Both the position numbers and the translations under genes were made by a program. Source: Erythrobacter sp. (GTDB taxonomy: Bacteria > Pseudomonadota > Alphaproteobacteria > Sphingomonadales > Sphingomonadaceae). Taken from it: a stretch of DNA of 64,000 nt. How positions within the stretch are numbered: position 1 is the stretch's first letter; each line of letters begins with the position of its first letter. Shown here one piece after another: positions 43,717 to 55,470 of the stretch. A model generated the notes under the pieces. It was given only the letters and a program-made list of their open reading frames with translations, was not told where the DNA came from and did no database searches. The stretch lies in the NCBI GenBank assembly GCA_023653115.1, contig JAMNXO010000005.1, positions 62,001-126,000 of the forward strand, given 5' to 3'.

Positions 43717-45294
43717 ATGCAACTGGCTGTCTGGACATATGAAGGCCCGCCCCATGTGGGGGCGATGCGCGTGGCCACCGCGATGGAGAAACTCCATTAC
43801 GTGCTGCACGCTCCGCAAGGCGATACCTATGCGGATCTGCTGTTCACGATGATCGAGCGGCGCGGCAAGCGCCCGCCGGTCACCTACACCACCTTCGAAG
43901 CGCGCGATCTGGGCAAGGATACCGCACAGATCTTCCAGGATGCCGCACGCGAGGCAGTGGCCCGGTTCAATCCGCAGGCGATCATCGTCGGCGCGTCCTG
44001 CACGGCCGAGCTGATCCAGGACGATCCGGCCGGGCTGTCCGAAGCGATGAACCTGCCCTGCCCGGTCATCCCGCTCGAACTGCCCAGCTATCAGCGCAAG
44101 GAAAACTGGGGCGCGTCCGAAACCTTCTACCAGATCGTGCGCAGCCTTGCTGACAAGACGGTGTTGCGCGAGCCCAGGGAAGGCCGCCCCGCGCGCGCCA
44201 ATATCCTCGGCCCCACGGCGCTGGGTTTCCGCCACCGCGATGATCTCGTCGAGATCCGCAAGATTCTTGCCCTGCTGGGCGTCGAGGTCAATCTCGTCGC
44301 GCCGCTGGGTGCCACCCCCGAGGACATTACCCGGATCGGCCATGCCGATTTCAACATCGTCCTCTACCCCGAAATCGCAGATGAGGCCGCCCGCTGGCTC
44401 GAAAAGACTTTCGATCAGCCAGCCGTGCGGACCGTCCCTATCGGCGTAGGAGCCACCCGCTCCTTTATCGCCGACGTCGCCGAGCTGGCAGGTGCAGATC
44501 CCACGCCTGCCCTCGGCGACACCTCTTCAAGGCTCCCGTGGTGGAGCCGGTCGGTCGATTCGACCTACCTTACATCGAAGCGCGTGTTCATCTTCGGCGA
44601 TGCGACCCATGCGGTGGCGGCCGCCCGGATCGCGCGCGAGGAACTGGGCTTCGAGGTCTGCGGGCTGGGCTGCTATGCCCGCGAATTCGCCCGCGACGTC
44701 CGTGCCGAGGCCGCGCGCTGCGGGATCGAGGCGCTGATTACCGATGATCACCTCGCGGTTGAAGATGCCATCGCGGCCGCTGCGCCCGAGCTGGTGCTCG
44801 GCACGCAGATGGAACGCCACATTGCCAAGCGGCTCGGCATTCCCTGCGCGGTGATCTCCGCGCCGGTGCACGTGCAGGATTTCCCCGCGCGCCATTCGCC
44901 CCAGATGGGATTTGAAGGCGCCAATGTGATCTTCGACACCTGGGTGCACCCGCTGGTGATGGGGCTGGAAGAGCATCTGCTCACCATGTTCCGCGAGGAT
45001 TTCGAATTTTCCGACGAAGCCGGCGCATCGCACCACGCGGCGCACAGCCCGCGCAAGGCGGCCCCGCAGGCCGTATCGGAAGCGCCGGTGGCCGACATTC
45101 CCGTGCCCGCAGCCGAAATGGCGCTGGACGCGGACACCTTGTGGACCGCCGAAGCGTCGCGCGAATTGAAGAAGATCCCCTTCTTCGTGCGCGGCAAGGC
45201 CAAGCGCAACACCGAGAACTTTGCCGCCGCCGAGGGCCGCAGCCAGATCGACCTTGAAACCCTGTATGATGCCAAGGCGCATTATGCACGGTAG
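43717..45294 (+). CDS. bchB: Light-independent protochlorophyllide reductase subunit B
   Basis: The product is 525 aa. Asp36 ([11 protein letters not shown]) is the unusual aspartate ligand of the BchNB cluster. Conserved segments include [34 protein letters not shown] and [20 protein letters not shown]. The C-terminal domain (last 60 residues, with [20 protein letters not shown]) is the light-independent reductase tail that covers the substrate. A variable linker of about 45 residues precedes it. The last 11 nt overlap the start of bchH. Confidence 0.97.
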   Translation: MQLAVWTYEGPPHVGAMRVATAMEKLHYVLHAPQGDTYADLLFTMIERRGKRPPVTYTTFEARDLGKDTAQIFQDAAREAVARFNPQAIIVGASCTAELIQDDPAGLSEAMNLPCPVIPLELPSYQRKENWGASETFYQIVRSLADKTVLREPREGRPARANILGPTALGFRHRDDLVEIRKILALLGVEVNLVAPLGATPEDITRIGHADFNIVLYPEIADEAARWLEKTFDQPAVRTVPIGVGATRSFIADVAELAGADPTPALGDTSSRLPWWSRSVDSTYLTSKRVFIFGDATHAVAAARIAREELGFEVCGLGCYAREFARDVRAEAARCGIEALITDDHLAVEDAIAAAAPELVLGTQMERHIAKRLGIPCAVISAPVHVQDFPARHSPQMGFEGANVIFDTWVHPLVMGLEEHLLTMFREDFEFSDEAGASHHAAHSPRKAAPQAVSEAPVADIPVPAAEMALDADTLWTAEASRELKKIPFFVRGKAKRNTENFAAAEGRSQIDLETLYDAKAHYAR

Positions 45295-48200
45295 TGTCCC
45301 CTCGGCATCCTCGCTTGATCCCAGCGCCCCCGTCAGGGTGGTGATCGTTACGCTCGACAATCACTTGAAGGGTGCGGTTGACCGGGCGGAAAGCGTGCTC
45401 GGGCCGGAAGGGATCGATATCAGCCTCTACGCTGCGGCGGACTGGGGCAGCGATCCGCTGGCGCTTGACCGGGTCAAGGACGCGATCGCGGGAGCCGACA
45501 TCGTGATCGCCACGATGCTGTTCCTGGACGATCACATCCGCATGATCCTGCCAACCTTGGAAGCGCGCCGCGAGGCCTGCGATGCCATGGTCTGCATGAT
45601 GAGCGCGGGCGAGGTCGTCAAACTCACCAAGATGGGCGGCTACCGGATGGACGCGCCCGCCAAGGGCCCGCTCGCGCTGCTCAAGAAGCTGCGCGGCAGT
45701 GCCGGCAAGGATGGCAAGCCCAATTCGGGCGCGGGGCAGATGAAGATGCTGCGCCGCCTGCCCAAGATCCTGCGCTTCATTCCCGGCACCGCGCAGGATG
45801 TGCGCGCCTATTTCCTCACCCTGCAATACTGGCTCGCCGGTTCCGACGAGAACGTGGTGGCGATGGTGCGCGCGCTGATCGACCGCTATGCCGCGGGCGA
45901 GCGGATGTATCGCCGCGGCATCACCAAGGCCGATGCGCCGGTCGAATATCCCGAAACCGGGGTCTATCACCCGCGCACCCAGCAGCGCATTTCCGAAAGC
46001 CTGCGCCTGCTGCCGTCAGGCACGCCGCGCGAAGGCACCGTCGGGCTGATCCTGCTGCGTTCCTATCTGCTGGGCCGCGACTGCGCGCATTATGACGGCG
46101 CGATTGCCGCGTTCGAGGCAGCGGGTCTCAAGGTTGTCCCGGTGTTCGCCAGCGGGCTTGATGCGCGCCCGGCCATCGAACAGTTCTTCATCGGCCCCGA
46201 TGGCCGCCCGACAGTGGATGCGGTGGTCAACCTGACCGGCTTCTCGCTGGTCGGCGGCCCGGCCTATAGCGATGCGGCGGCTGCACGCGAAGTGCTGGGC
46301 AGGCTTGATCTGCCCTATCTCGCCGCCCACGCGATCGAGTTCCAGACCATCGAGGAATGGGCGCACCGCGCGCAAGGCCTGCTGCCGCTGGAAGCGACCA
46401 TGATGGTCGCCCTGCCCGAGCTTGATGGTTCGACCGTGCCGAGCGTGTTCGGCGGACGTTCGGGCAATGCCGGTCCGTGTTGCACCGGGTGCGAGCGGCA
46501 ATGTCCGCGCCCTGCGTCCGACAAGGCCAAGCCGATGCAGGCCTGCCCTGATCGCGCCGAAGCCCTGGCGGCACGCACCGTCAAGCTGATCCGCCTGCGC
46601 AAGGCCGAACGTGCCACCCGCAAGCTGGCGATCGTGGTGTTCAACTTCCCGCCCAATTCCGGCGCCACCGCCACCGCCGCTTTCATGGCGGTGCACGAAT
46701 CGCTCTATGCCACGCTCCAGCGCCTCGGCGCCGAGGGCTATGATGTCGACGTGCCCGAAAGCCTCGATGCGATGCGGGCGATCCTGCTCAAGGGCAATAC
46801 CGAGCGCTATGGCACCGATGCCAACGTCGCCCACCGCATCCCGGCGGACGAACACGTGCGCCGCGAGAAGCATCTGGCCGAGATCGAAGCCGCATGGGGC
46901 CCTGCGCCGGGCAAGCAATTGTCCGATGGCGGCCACATCCTCATTCAGGGCGCGCATTTCGGTAAGGTCTTCGTCGGCGTGCAGCCGGGCTTCGGCTACG
47001 AAGGCGATCCGATGCGGCTGCTGTTCGACGGCACCTTTGCCCCGACCCATGCCTTCAGCGCCTTCTATCGCTGGCTGCGCGAGGATTACGCTGCCCACGC
47101 GATCCTGCATTTCGGCACGCATGGCGCGCTCGAATTCATGCCGGGCAAGCAGGCGGGAATGTCGGGCAAATGCTGGCCTGATCGCCTCATCGGCGACACC
47201 CCCAATTTCTATCTCTACGCGGCCAACAATCCTTCCGAAGGGATGCTGGCCAAGCGCCGCTCGGGCGCGACGCTGATCAGCTATCTCACCCCGCCGCTGG
47301 CACAGGCAGGCTTGTACAAAGGCCTGTCGGAACTCAAGGCGAGTGTCGAGCGCTGGCGCGGGACGATCGACGATGCCGACCATGCCGACGAACGCGCCGA
47401 TCTGGCCCAGCTGATCGCCGACCAGTGCGAAGCGCTCGACATTGCCTATGACGACATCGGCGAACTCACCGCCAAGCTCTACGAGATGGAAGAGGCGCTG
47501 ATCCCGCATGGGCTGCACGTCTTCGGCCGCAATCCGCAAGGGGCCGAGCGCGAGGATATGCTCGATGCGATGATGGAGGCAGGCAGCCACGACGGCCCCA
47601 CCCCCGATCGCGCCGTGCTGGCCGCCAAGCTTGATTCCTCGGACGAGATGGCCTCGCTGATCCACGCGCTTGATGGCGGCTATGTCCAGCCCGCGCCCGG
47701 CGGCGATGTGGTGGTCAATCCGGACGTGCTGCCCACGGGCCGCAACATTCACGGGTTTGATCCCTTCCTGCTCCCGTCGGCCTTCGCCTGCCGGATGGGC
47801 AGTGAACAGGCCGAGCAATTGATCGCGCGCCACGTCAATGGCGGCGCGGCCTTCCCTGAAAGCATCGCGATGGTGCTGTGGGGCACCGACAACATGAAGT
47901 CCGAAGGCGTGCAGATCGCGCAAGCGATGACGCTGATGGGCGCGCAGCCGCGGCGTGACAGCTATGGCCGGCTGTGCGGCGCGCAGCTGATCCCGCTGGC
48001 CGAACTCGGCCGTCCGCGGATCGATGTGGTGATGACGCTTTCGGGCATCTTCCGCGATCTGCTGCCGATGCAGACCCGGATGCTGGCCGAAGCCGCCCTG
48101 CTCGCCAGCGCAGCCGACGAGCCGCTGGAAGCCAATTTTGTCCGCAAGCACACGCTGGCGCAGATGGCGCAGCACGATTGCGATCTCGAAACCGCAGCCC

Positions 48201-48925
48201 TGCGCGTGTTCTCGAACGCCGAGGGTGCCTATGGGGCCAACGTCAACCAGATGATCGCCGGCGGCGTGTGGGCCGATCCCGACGAACTCGCCAATGCCTT
48301 CGAGGTCAACAAGGGCTTTGCCTACGGGGTCTCGGGCAAGCCGGTGCAGCAGCGCGAATTGCTGCACAGCGTTCTGGCGCAGGTCGATTTCACCTACCAG
48401 AACCTCGAAAGCGTCGAACTCGGCATCAATGATGTCGATCAATATGTCGACGGATTGGGCGGCGTCACCCGTTCGGTCGCGCGGGCCAAGGGCGTAGAAA
48501 CCCCGGTTTACATCCTCGATGCCACCCGCGGGAACACCAAGGTGCGCACGCTGGCCGAACAGATCGACCTTGAAACCCGCACCCGCACATTGAACCCCAA
48601 GTGGTTCGAGGGCCTGCTCGAGCACGGCTACGAAGGCGTGCGCCAGATCGAGGGCCATGTGACCAGCACGCTCGGCTGGTCGGCCACCACCGGGCAGGTT
48701 GCCCCGTGGGTCTACCAGAAGATTTCCGAGACCTTCGTGCTCGATGAAGTGATGCGTCGGCGCCTGTCCGACCTCAACCCCAAGGCCTCAGCGCGGGTGG
48801 CAAGCCGTCTGCTCGAAGCCTGTGACCGCCACTTGTGGGAGCCCGACGAAGCCACGCTCGCCGCTCTGCGCGAAGCCAATGACGAGCTCGAGGACCGCCT
48901 TGAAGGCGTGTTCGTGGGCGAATGA
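45284..48925 (+). CDS. bchH: Magnesium chelatase subunit H
   Basis: The product is 1213 aa, the usual BchH size, from ATG 45284; an in-frame start at 45221 lies inside bchB and is less likely. Conserved motifs include [60 protein letters not shown] and [17 protein letters not shown]. It binds protoporphyrin IX and Mg2+ and is the catalytic subunit with BchI and BchD encoded at the other end of the cluster. A cysteine-rich loop ([12 protein letters not shown]) near residue 400 is notable. bchL follows after 19 nt. Confidence 0.97.
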   Translation: MHGSVPSASSLDPSAPVRVVIVTLDNHLKGAVDRAESVLGPEGIDISLYAAADWGSDPLALDRVKDAIAGADIVIATMLFLDDHIRMILPTLEARREACDAMVCMMSAGEVVKLTKMGGYRMDAPAKGPLALLKKLRGSAGKDGKPNSGAGQMKMLRRLPKILRFIPGTAQDVRAYFLTLQYWLAGSDENVVAMVRALIDRYAAGERMYRRGITKADAPVEYPETGVYHPRTQQRISESLRLLPSGTPREGTVGLILLRSYLLGRDCAHYDGAIAAFEAAGLKVVPVFASGLDARPAIEQFFIGPDGRPTVDAVVNLTGFSLVGGPAYSDAAAAREVLGRLDLPYLAAHAIEFQTIEEWAHRAQGLLPLEATMMVALPELDGSTVPSVFGGRSGNAGPCCTGCERQCPRPASDKAKPMQACPDRAEALAARTVKLIRLRKAERATRKLAIVVFNFPPNSGATATAAFMAVHESLYATLQRLGAEGYDVDVPESLDAMRAILLKGNTERYGTDANVAHRIPADEHVRREKHLAEIEAAWGPAPGKQLSDGGHILIQGAHFGKVFVGVQPGFGYEGDPMRLLFDGTFAPTHAFSAFYRWLREDYAAHAILHFGTHGALEFMPGKQAGMSGKCWPDRLIGDTPNFYLYAANNPSEGMLAKRRSGATLISYLTPPLAQAGLYKGLSELKASVERWRGTIDDADHADERADLAQLIADQCEALDIAYDDIGELTAKLYEMEEALIPHGLHVFGRNPQGAEREDMLDAMMEAGSHDGPTPDRAVLAAKLDSSDEMASLIHALDGGYVQPAPGGDVVVNPDVLPTGRNIHGFDPFLLPSAFACRMGSEQAEQLIARHVNGGAAFPESIAMVLWGTDNMKSEGVQIAQAMTLMGAQPRRDSYGRLCGAQLIPLAELGRPRIDVVMTLSGIFRDLLPMQTRMLAEAALLASAADEPLEANFVRKHTLAQMAQHDCDLETAALRVFSNAEGAYGANVNQMIAGGVWADPDELANAFEVNKGFAYGVSGKPVQQRELLHSVLAQVDFTYQNLESVELGINDVDQYVDGLGGVTRSVARAKGVETPVYILDATRGNTKVRTLAEQIDLETRTRTLNPKWFEGLLEHGYEGVRQIEGHVTSTLGWSATTGQVAPWVYQKISETFVLDEVMRRRLSDLNPKASARVASRLLEACDRHLWEPDEATLAALREANDELEDRLEGVFVGE

Positions 48926-48941
48926 CAACGAGGGATCGTAA

Positions 48942-49840
<899 letters not shown>

Positions 49841-49841
<1 letters not shown>

Positions 49842-50545
49842 TGGCGACGCGGCTCCCCAACGATTACGACACCCGCCGCGAGGCGCTGGCGACCTATTTC
49901 GACAGCACCGCGCGGCAGGCGTGGATCGATCTCACCTCGGACGCCAAGGTCAGCGGGATCCGCGCCACCGTGCGCGCCGGGCGCGATGCGATGCGCGCCA
50001 CCCTGCTGGGCTGGCTGCCGACCGATATGCGCCGCACGACCTTGCTCGATGCCGGCTGCGGCACCGGATCCCTGGCGGTTGCGGCAGCGTGCCGGGGCGC
50101 CGAAGTCACCGGCATTGATGTTGCCGCCGGGCTGGTTGAAGTAGCGCGCGACCGCACGCCTTCGTTCATCGGCCACGGCCGCATCCACTGGCGCAGCGGC
50201 GATATGCTCGATCCGCAGCTGGGCACCTTTGCCCATGTGGTGGCGATGGATTCGCTGATCCACTATCAGCCGGAAGATCTCGTCGATGCGCTCGCCCAGC
50301 TGGCCCAGCGCACCACGGGCAGCATCCTGTTCACCTTCGCCCCGCGCACCCGGCTCCTGAGCACGATGCACGAGGTCGGCAAGTTCTTCCCCAAATCCGA
50401 TCGCTCGCCTGCGATCGTGCCGGTTGCCGAAGGTGATCTGCGCGAACGGCTCGCCCAGCTTTCGGGCTGGAGCATCGGTCGCACCCAGCGCATTACGAGC
50501 GGGTTCTACACCTCGCAGGCGCTCGAGCTGGTGAGGCACGGATGA
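49841..50545 (+). CDS. bchM: Mg-protoporphyrin IX O-methyltransferase
   Basis: The product is 234 aa. The SAM-binding motif LLDAGCGTGSLAVAAA is near residue 68, then GAEVTGIDVAAGLVEVARDR. The C-terminal FFPKSDRSPAIVPVAE segment is specific to BchM/ChlM. It methylates the ring C propionate of Mg-protoporphyrin IX, the product of BchHID, giving the substrate of AcsF. It overlaps bchL and lhaA at both ends. Confidence 0.97.
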
Positions 50546-51981
50546 AGCGCCCGGTTCGCCCTGCTACGCCGCATTGGACGGAGGTGGCCTTCCGCCTCCT
50601 GCCGTTTGCGGACGCGGCCAGTGCGGACCTGCCGCTGTCGCAATTGCTGCGCCTGTCGCTGTTTCAGGTGACGGTGGGCATGGCGACCGTGCTGCTCAAT
50701 GGCACCTTGAACAGGGTGATGGTGGTCGAGCTCGGCACGCCGACCTGGCTGGTCGCGCTGCTGATCGCGGTGCCGCTGCTGGTCGCCCCGTTCCGCGCGC
50801 TGATCGGACACAAGTCCGATACGCACCGCTCGGTGCTCGGCTGGCGGCGCGTGCCCTATATCTGGTTCGGCACGCTGATGCAGTTCGGCGGCCTTGCGAT
50901 CATGCCCTTTGCGCTGCTGCTGCTGGGCACGGCGGACCGCTTCGAAATCGGCCTTGTTGCTGCCACTGCCGCGTTCCTTTTGACCGGCACCGGCTTCCAC
51001 GTCACCCAGACCGCCGGCCTTGCGCTGGCGACCGATCTTGCGCCCGAGGACAAGCGCCCGCGCGCCGTGGCGCTGCTTTATGTGATGCTGCTGGTGGGCA
51101 TGATGTTCGCCGCCTTCGTGATCGGCGGAGTGCTGATAGAATATAGCGCAACCAAGCTGGTGCAGGTGATCCAGGGCTGCGCGGTGCTGACGATCATCCT
51201 CAACCTCATCGCCCTGTGGAAGCAGGAAGCACGCAACCCCGTCGTCACCGCGCCGACGCGCGAGACGCCCGATTTTTCCGCGCTGTGGCAGGCTTTCGTG
51301 CGCGATGGGCGCAATGCCCGCCTGCTGGTGGCGATCGGCATCGGAGCGATGGGCTTTGCGATGCAGGATGCGCTGCTGGAGCCCTATGGCGGCGAAATCC
51401 TCGGCCTCTCGGTCGGCGCGACCACCGGACTGACGGGCGCCTGGGCGCTGGGTTCGCTGATCGGCTTCATGGTCTCGGGCCGCTTGCTCGCACGCGGGTG
51501 GGACCAGTTGCGGCTGGCCGGCGCGGGCCTCGTGATCGGGATCAATGCCTTCCTCCTGGTGCTGTTTGCCGGGCCGTTTGCGGCGCCGGCGATGCTTTAC
51601 TGCGGCGCGCTGGGGATCGGGCTCGGGCTCGGGCTGTTCTCGGTCGGCACGCTGATGGAAGCGATGGCGATCGCCAAGACCGAAACCGCGGGCCTTGCGC
51701 TGGGCGCATGGGGCGCCGTTCAGGCGACCTGCGCTGGCGCCGGCATCGCGCTCGGGGGCTTGCTGCGCGATTTTATCGCGATGCTGATGCAAAGCGGCGA
51801 GGCTCCGGCCAGCGCTGCCACCCGCGCCAGCGGCTATGCCACCGTTTACACACTCGAGATTGCCCTGCTTCTGGCCGGGCTTGCCGCGTTGGGGCCGCTT
51901 GTCGGCCAACGGCGCAACCACGCTCCCGATGGCGAAGACCTGCAAGGCCAGCCCTTCGGTCTCAGGGAGTTTCCGACATGA
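50542..51981 (+). CDS. lhaA: LhaA, LH1 assembly BCD-family MFS protein
   Basis: The product is 479 aa with 12 predicted membrane helices. LLNGTLNRVMVVELGTPTWL, GHKSDTHRSVLGWRRVPYIW and GFAMQDALLEPYGGEILGLS are the family segments. LhaA is required for LH1 assembly in Rhodobacter and is encoded just upstream of puhA, as here. It is a paralogue of the pucC-like gene at 36642-38021. It overlaps bchM as ATGA (50542-50545), and its stop overlaps a 26-codon frame leading into puhA. Confidence 0.96.
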   Translation: MKRPVRPATPHWTEVAFRLLPFADAASADLPLSQLLRLSLFQVTVGMATVLLNGTLNRVMVVELGTPTWLVALLIAVPLLVAPFRALIGHKSDTHRSVLGWRRVPYIWFGTLMQFGGLAIMPFALLLLGTADRFEIGLVAATAAFLLTGTGFHVTQTAGLALATDLAPEDKRPRAVALLYVMLLVGMMFAAFVIGGVLIEYSATKLVQVIQGCAVLTIILNLIALWKQEARNPVVTAPTRETPDFSALWQAFVRDGRNARLLVAIGIGAMGFAMQDALLEPYGGEILGLSVGATTGLTGAWALGSLIGFMVSGRLLARGWDQLRLAGAGLVIGINAFLLVLFAGPFAAPAMLYCGALGIGLGLGLFSVGTLMEAMAIAKTETAGLALGAWGAVQATCAGAGIALGGLLRDFIAMLMQSGEAPASAATRASGYATVYTLEIALLLAGLAALGPLVGQRRNHAPDGEDLQGQPFGLREFPT

Positions 51982-52058
51982 TTACCCGTGCCTGCCTGTA
52001 CCTTTGTCTGACCGGCTCCGCCTCAGCCGACCATATTCTTGAGAGGAATGTGAAATGA
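51978..52058 (+). CDS. Possible 26-aa coupling peptide between lhaA and puhA
   Basis: ATG 51978 overlaps the lhaA stop as ATGA, and the frame (MITRACLYLCLTGSASADHI...) ends at 52058, overlapping the puhA start again as ATGA. The first 18 residues are mildly hydrophobic and end ASA. It spans the whole gap between lhaA and puhA. It may simply carry terminating ribosomes from lhaA to puhA, or encode a small product. GAGAGGAATG near its end also gives puhA its own ribosome-binding site. Confidence 0.35.
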   Translation: MITRACLYLCLTGSASADHILERNVK

Positions 52059-52861
52059 ACGCTGCCTATATTGTCGGCACCTTCGATGTTGCCGAACTCG
52101 CCTTCCTGCTTTTCTTCGGCTTTTTCATCGCGCTGGTGTTCTACCTGAACAAGGAAAGCCGCCGCGAGGGCTATCCGCTCGAGGACGAGGAAACCGGCAA
52201 GATCCACCCCGGCAGCCTGTTCGACGGTGCCAAGAAGAGCTTCCCCCTACCCCACGGCCGCGGCACCTATGTGCCCGAGGACGTGGCGCGTGACGATGTC
52301 AACGTGCCGGGCACGCAGGCCTTCCGCTCTGCTGGCGCACCCTGGGTGCCGACCGGCGATGCGATGAAGGATGGCATGGGCCCGGCGGCATGGGCCAACC
52401 GTTCGAAATATCCTGATCTCACCTATGATGGCCGTCCGCGCATCGTTCCGATCGCACAGAGCCACGAACTGGTCGTCTCGCCGCAGGATCCGCAGCTGAT
52501 CGGCTGGCCGGTGATGGCCGCAGACAAGCAGACGGTCGGCAAGGTCACCGACATCTGGGTCGATCAGGCCGAGCACATCATCCGCTATCTCGAAGTCGAG
52601 ACCACCACTGGCAAGAAGGTGCTGGCCCCGATGATGGTGGCTGTCGTCCACGGCAACAGCCTGATCGACGCACTGCTGCCGATCATCGAGGACAAGCCCA
52701 AGTATGTCGAGATCGACGCGATCACGGCGGCCCAGTTCGAAGATGCGCCGATGCTGGAAACCCCGGGCATCATCACCCGCTACGAAGAAGACCGCGTTCA
52801 GGCCTACTTCGGCGGCGGTTACATGTATGCAACGCCTGAAAGGTCGGAAGCATGGATCTGA
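52055..52861 (+). CDS. puhA: Photosynthetic reaction centre H subunit
   Basis: The product is 268 aa. One N-terminal membrane helix (about 12-32, AELAFLLFFGFFIALVFYLN) is followed by the cytoplasmic domain with REGYPLEDE, KSFPLPHGRGTYVPED, GWPVMAADKQTVGKVTDIWV and YMYATPERSE. The H subunit caps the PufL/PufM core and guides proton uptake to QB. It overlaps puhB by 10 nt. It is separated from puf by about 18 kb, the standard split of the RC genes. Confidence 0.98.
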   Translation: MNAAYIVGTFDVAELAFLLFFGFFIALVFYLNKESRREGYPLEDEETGKIHPGSLFDGAKKSFPLPHGRGTYVPEDVARDDVNVPGTQAFRSAGAPWVPTGDAMKDGMGPAAWANRSKYPDLTYDGRPRIVPIAQSHELVVSPQDPQLIGWPVMAADKQTVGKVTDIWVDQAEHIIRYLEVETTTGKKVLAPMMVAVVHGNSLIDALLPIIEDKPKYVEIDAITAAQFEDAPMLETPGIITRYEEDRVQAYFGGGYMYATPERSEAWI

Positions 52862-53628
52862 CGTCTGCCGAAACCCGGACAGCGACGGCAACGCCGCTGT
52901 CCGCCGGGATTGATCACGCCGAGCTGGAGAACGATGGGCCGACCGCCCATGGTGACCGGCTCGGCACCCCCGCCCCGGATGAAACCGTGCTGTGGAAGGG
53001 CCGCCCGAGCATAGGGATGTTCGCCCGCACCGCGTTCCACACCCGCACGCTTGGCCTCTACATGGCCGCGCTCAGCGGGATCGCGGTGATCCTCGGCAAT
53101 TATAACGCCGCGATGGTCGCGGCCGGGCTCGGGGTTGCGCTGGTGGCGCTGCTCTATCTGCTCGCCTGGCACAGCGCGCGCACGACGCTCTATATCCTCA
53201 CCGACGTGCGCCTGATCATGCGCATCGGCATGGCGATCGAGACGCGGATCAACGTTCCGCTCAAGCAGGTCACCGCCGCGCATTTCCGTGATCGCGGCCA
53301 GGGCCACGGCGATATCGCTCTGGAGCTTAATGGCGAACGGACGCTCGGCTATGTGCTGCTGTGGCCGCATGTCCGGCCGATGCGCTATGCCCATCCGCAG
53401 CCGATGCTGCGCGCTGTGCCTGATGCCGCGCACCTTGCGCAGATGATCGCTGAGGTCCGCGCCCGCTACGGCGAAATCGCGCAGAATTTGACCGAGATCA
53501 AGGATGAGGCCGCCTCGGGCGTCCATCACACCCCCATCGCCGCACCGGCTGCGAGCCGGATCGCGGTGAAGCATCGCGCCACCGACGCCGGCCTCGGCGA
53601 CAAGGGATTTGAGGGAGCGCCCGCATGA
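52852..53628 (+). CDS. puhB: Photosynthetic complex assembly protein PuhB
   Basis: The product is 258 aa. A polar N-terminus with DETVLWKGRPS is followed by two or three membrane helices (about 64-106) and a bacterial PH-like domain with TLYILTDVRLIMRIGMAIET and NVPLKQV. PuhB assists reaction-centre assembly in Rhodobacter. The C-terminal 50 residues are low-complexity. It overlaps puhA by 10 nt and puhC as ATGA (53625-53628). Confidence 0.94.
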   Translation: MDLTSAETRTATATPLSAGIDHAELENDGPTAHGDRLGTPAPDETVLWKGRPSIGMFARTAFHTRTLGLYMAALSGIAVILGNYNAAMVAAGLGVALVALLYLLAWHSARTTLYILTDVRLIMRIGMAIETRINVPLKQVTAAHFRDRGQGHGDIALELNGERTLGYVLLWPHVRPMRYAHPQPMLRAVPDAAHLAQMIAEVRARYGEIAQNLTEIKDEAASGVHHTPIAAPAASRIAVKHRATDAGLGDKGFEGAPA

Positions 53629-54110
53629 TTGTGCGTGAATACGAAAAGGACGAAGTCACCGTCCAAAAGGTGCCGCTGATGCTGATGGGCGGGATCATTG
53701 CGATCTCGCTCGTGCTCACGGCCTCGGTGCAGCTCGGCTTTTTCGAGCGCAGCGCAGTGCCCGAAGTCGCCCGCGCCCAGTCCGGTGCCGAAGTGATCAA
53801 CGCGCGCACCTTGCGCTTCTTCGACGAGCCCGATGGCACCGTCCGCGTCGAGGATGGCGCGACGGCCGAAGTGCTCGGCCGCTTCGGTCAGGGCGAAGGC
53901 GGGTTCATCCGCGCCAGCGTGCGCAGCCTTGTGCATCAGCGCAAGATCCGCGGTGAAGGCCCGAAGGTCGCCTTCGAGCTGACCGAATGGAGCAATGGCG
54001 ATCTGACGCTTCACGATCCGGTGACGGGCGTGAGCATCGAGACTGCCGCCTTCGGCCAGCCCAACCGCATGGTCTTTGCCAATATGCTGCCCGCCAAGGC
54101 CGCCCGCTGA
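53625..54110 (+). CDS. puhC: Photosynthetic complex assembly protein PuhC
   Basis: The product is 161 aa with one N-terminal membrane helix (about 18-36) and a soluble domain. [20 protein letters not shown] and [20 protein letters not shown] are the conserved PuhC segments. It supports RC-LH1 organisation in Rhodobacter, with an unknown mechanism. It overlaps puhB (ATGA) and its TGA shares a base with the next ATG (TGATG, 54108-54112). Confidence 0.94.
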   Translation: MIVREYEKDEVTVQKVPLMLMGGIIAISLVLTASVQLGFFERSAVPEVARAQSGAEVINARTLRFFDEPDGTVRVEDGATAEVLGRFGQGEGGFIRASVRSLVHQRKIRGEGPKVAFELTEWSNGDLTLHDPVTGVSIETAAFGQPNRMVFANMLPAKAAR

Positions 54111-54412
54111 TGGCGATGGCTTTTCTGGCGAACCACTCGTTCGAGACGCCCTGCACGATCACGGTCGAGCAGAGTCCCGAGCATTTTCACGCCCATGTCG
54201 AGCTCTCCGACGAGATCGAGATCCAGCCGGGCGACAAGGTGCAAGTTCACGGTGCGCCGATTTCCATTCCGTTCGGCACGCGCCAGGTGTTCGAACGTCG
54301 CGCGACCGTGACCCGCGCCAGTCCGCTGGCGCGCAGTCTGACCAAGATCGCCGCCTATTTCGACTTGGCCGAGCTCTACGAAGTCAGCTTCAATGCCGGG
54401 AGGATCAAATGA
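54110..54412 (+). CDS. Conserved-position puh operon protein, 100 aa
   Basis: The product is 100 aa, soluble, with [20 protein letters not shown], then a short beta-rich part ([20 protein letters not shown]) and a C-terminal helix with [21 protein letters not shown] His-rich FHAHVE is notable. I do not recognise a named family. It overlaps puhC (TGATG) and acsF (ATGA, 54409-54412), so it is certainly translated with them. Its place between puhC and acsF suggests an accessory role in complex assembly or in the cyclase, which is inference. Confidence 0.85.
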   Translation: MAMAFLANHSFETPCTITVEQSPEHFHAHVELSDEIEIQPGDKVQVHGAPISIPFGTRQVFERRATVTRASPLARSLTKIAAYFDLAELYEVSFNAGRIK

Positions 54413-55470
54413 ACGCCTACAAGCCGATGACCAGCGAGGAAGCGATGGCAATCGCGACGCAGGACACGATGCTGACCCCGCGCTTCTACACCACCGATTA
54501 CGACGCGCTTGACGCGATCGATGTCAGCCTTGTGCGGCGCGAGTGGGACGAGCTGATTGCGGACATGGTGGGCGATCCCAACAAGCTGCACTTCAAGCAC
54601 AACGACAGTTTCACGGGCGTGATCGACGGGCTCGAACCGGAGCTGCGCCAGGAATTCACCGATTTCCTCGTCAGCTCGATGACGTCGGAGTTTTCCGGCT
54701 GCGTGCTCTATGCCGAAATCGCCAAGCGCACGAAAAACCCGGACGTGAAGCAGCTGTTCCGGCTGCTCGCCCGCGATGAAAGCCGCCATGCCGGTTTCAT
54801 CAACGAATGCCTCAAGGATGCCAATATCGGGGTCGATCTCGGCTATCTGACGCGCACCAAGAAATACACCTACTTCAAGCCGAAGTTCATCTTCTACGCG
54901 GTCTATCTGTCGGAGAAGATCGGCTATGCGCGCTACATCACGATCTTCCGCCACCTGGCGCGCAATCCGCAGCACAAGTTCCACCCGATCTTCGACTGGT
55001 TCGAGGAATGGTGCAACGACGAGTTCCGCCACGGCGAGGCCTTTGCCATGCTGCTGCGCGCCGATCCCAAGCTGCTCGAAGGCAGCAACAAGCTGTGGGT
55101 GCGGTTCTTCCTGCTTTCGGTCTACGCGACGATGTATGTGCGCGATCACAACCGTCCGGCGTTCCACGCCGCGCTCGGGGTCGATCCGACCGATTACGAT
55201 TACCGCGTGTTCGAGATCTGCAATCAGATCAGCCGGCAGGTCTTCCCCGTCGAGCTGGACATTGATGCGCCGGAATTCCGCCGTCAGATGGAAAAGCTGC
55301 GCCTCGCTGCCGAACGCATTGAAGAAGGCAAGGCCCGCGGCGGCATCGGCGGCTGGATGAGCCGCGTCTCCGGCATGGCCGGCGCCGGCTTCGCCTTTGC
55401 GCGGATGTATCTGCAAAAGCCCAAGTCCAACGCCCTGCCCCGCTCGATCCGGTTGCAGCCCGCGTGGTAA
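54409..55470 (+). CDS. acsF: Aerobic Mg-protoporphyrin IX monomethyl ester cyclase
   Basis: The product is 353 aa from ATG 54409; a longer frame upstream overlaps the previous gene and is rejected. Di-iron ligand motifs are present: [29 protein letters not shown] and [15 protein letters not shown]. AcsF uses O2 to form the isocyclic ring E, giving divinyl protochlorophyllide. No oxygen-independent bchE is in the window, consistent with an obligately aerobic lifestyle. It overlaps puhE by 7 nt. Confidence 0.97.
   Translation: MNAYKPMTSEEAMAIATQDTMLTPRFYTTDYDALDAIDVSLVRREWDELIADMVGDPNKLHFKHNDSFTGVIDGLEPELRQEFTDFLVSSMTSEFSGCVLYAEIAKRTKNPDVKQLFRLLARDESRHAGFINECLKDANIGVDLGYLTRTKKYTYFKPKFIFYAVYLSEKIGYARYITIFRHLARNPQHKFHPIFDWFEEWCNDEFRHGEAFAMLLRADPKLLEGSNKLWVRFFLLSVYATMYVRDHNRPAFHAALGVDPTDYDYRVFEICNQISRQVFPVELDIDAPEFRRQMEKLRLAAERIEEGKARGGIGGWMSRVSGMAGAGFAFARMYLQKPKSNALPRSIRLQPAW

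Noticed and set aside
46016-48658. 880-codon minus-strand frame inside bchH
   Set aside because: It is antisense to the conserved BchH sequence with no recognisable motif.
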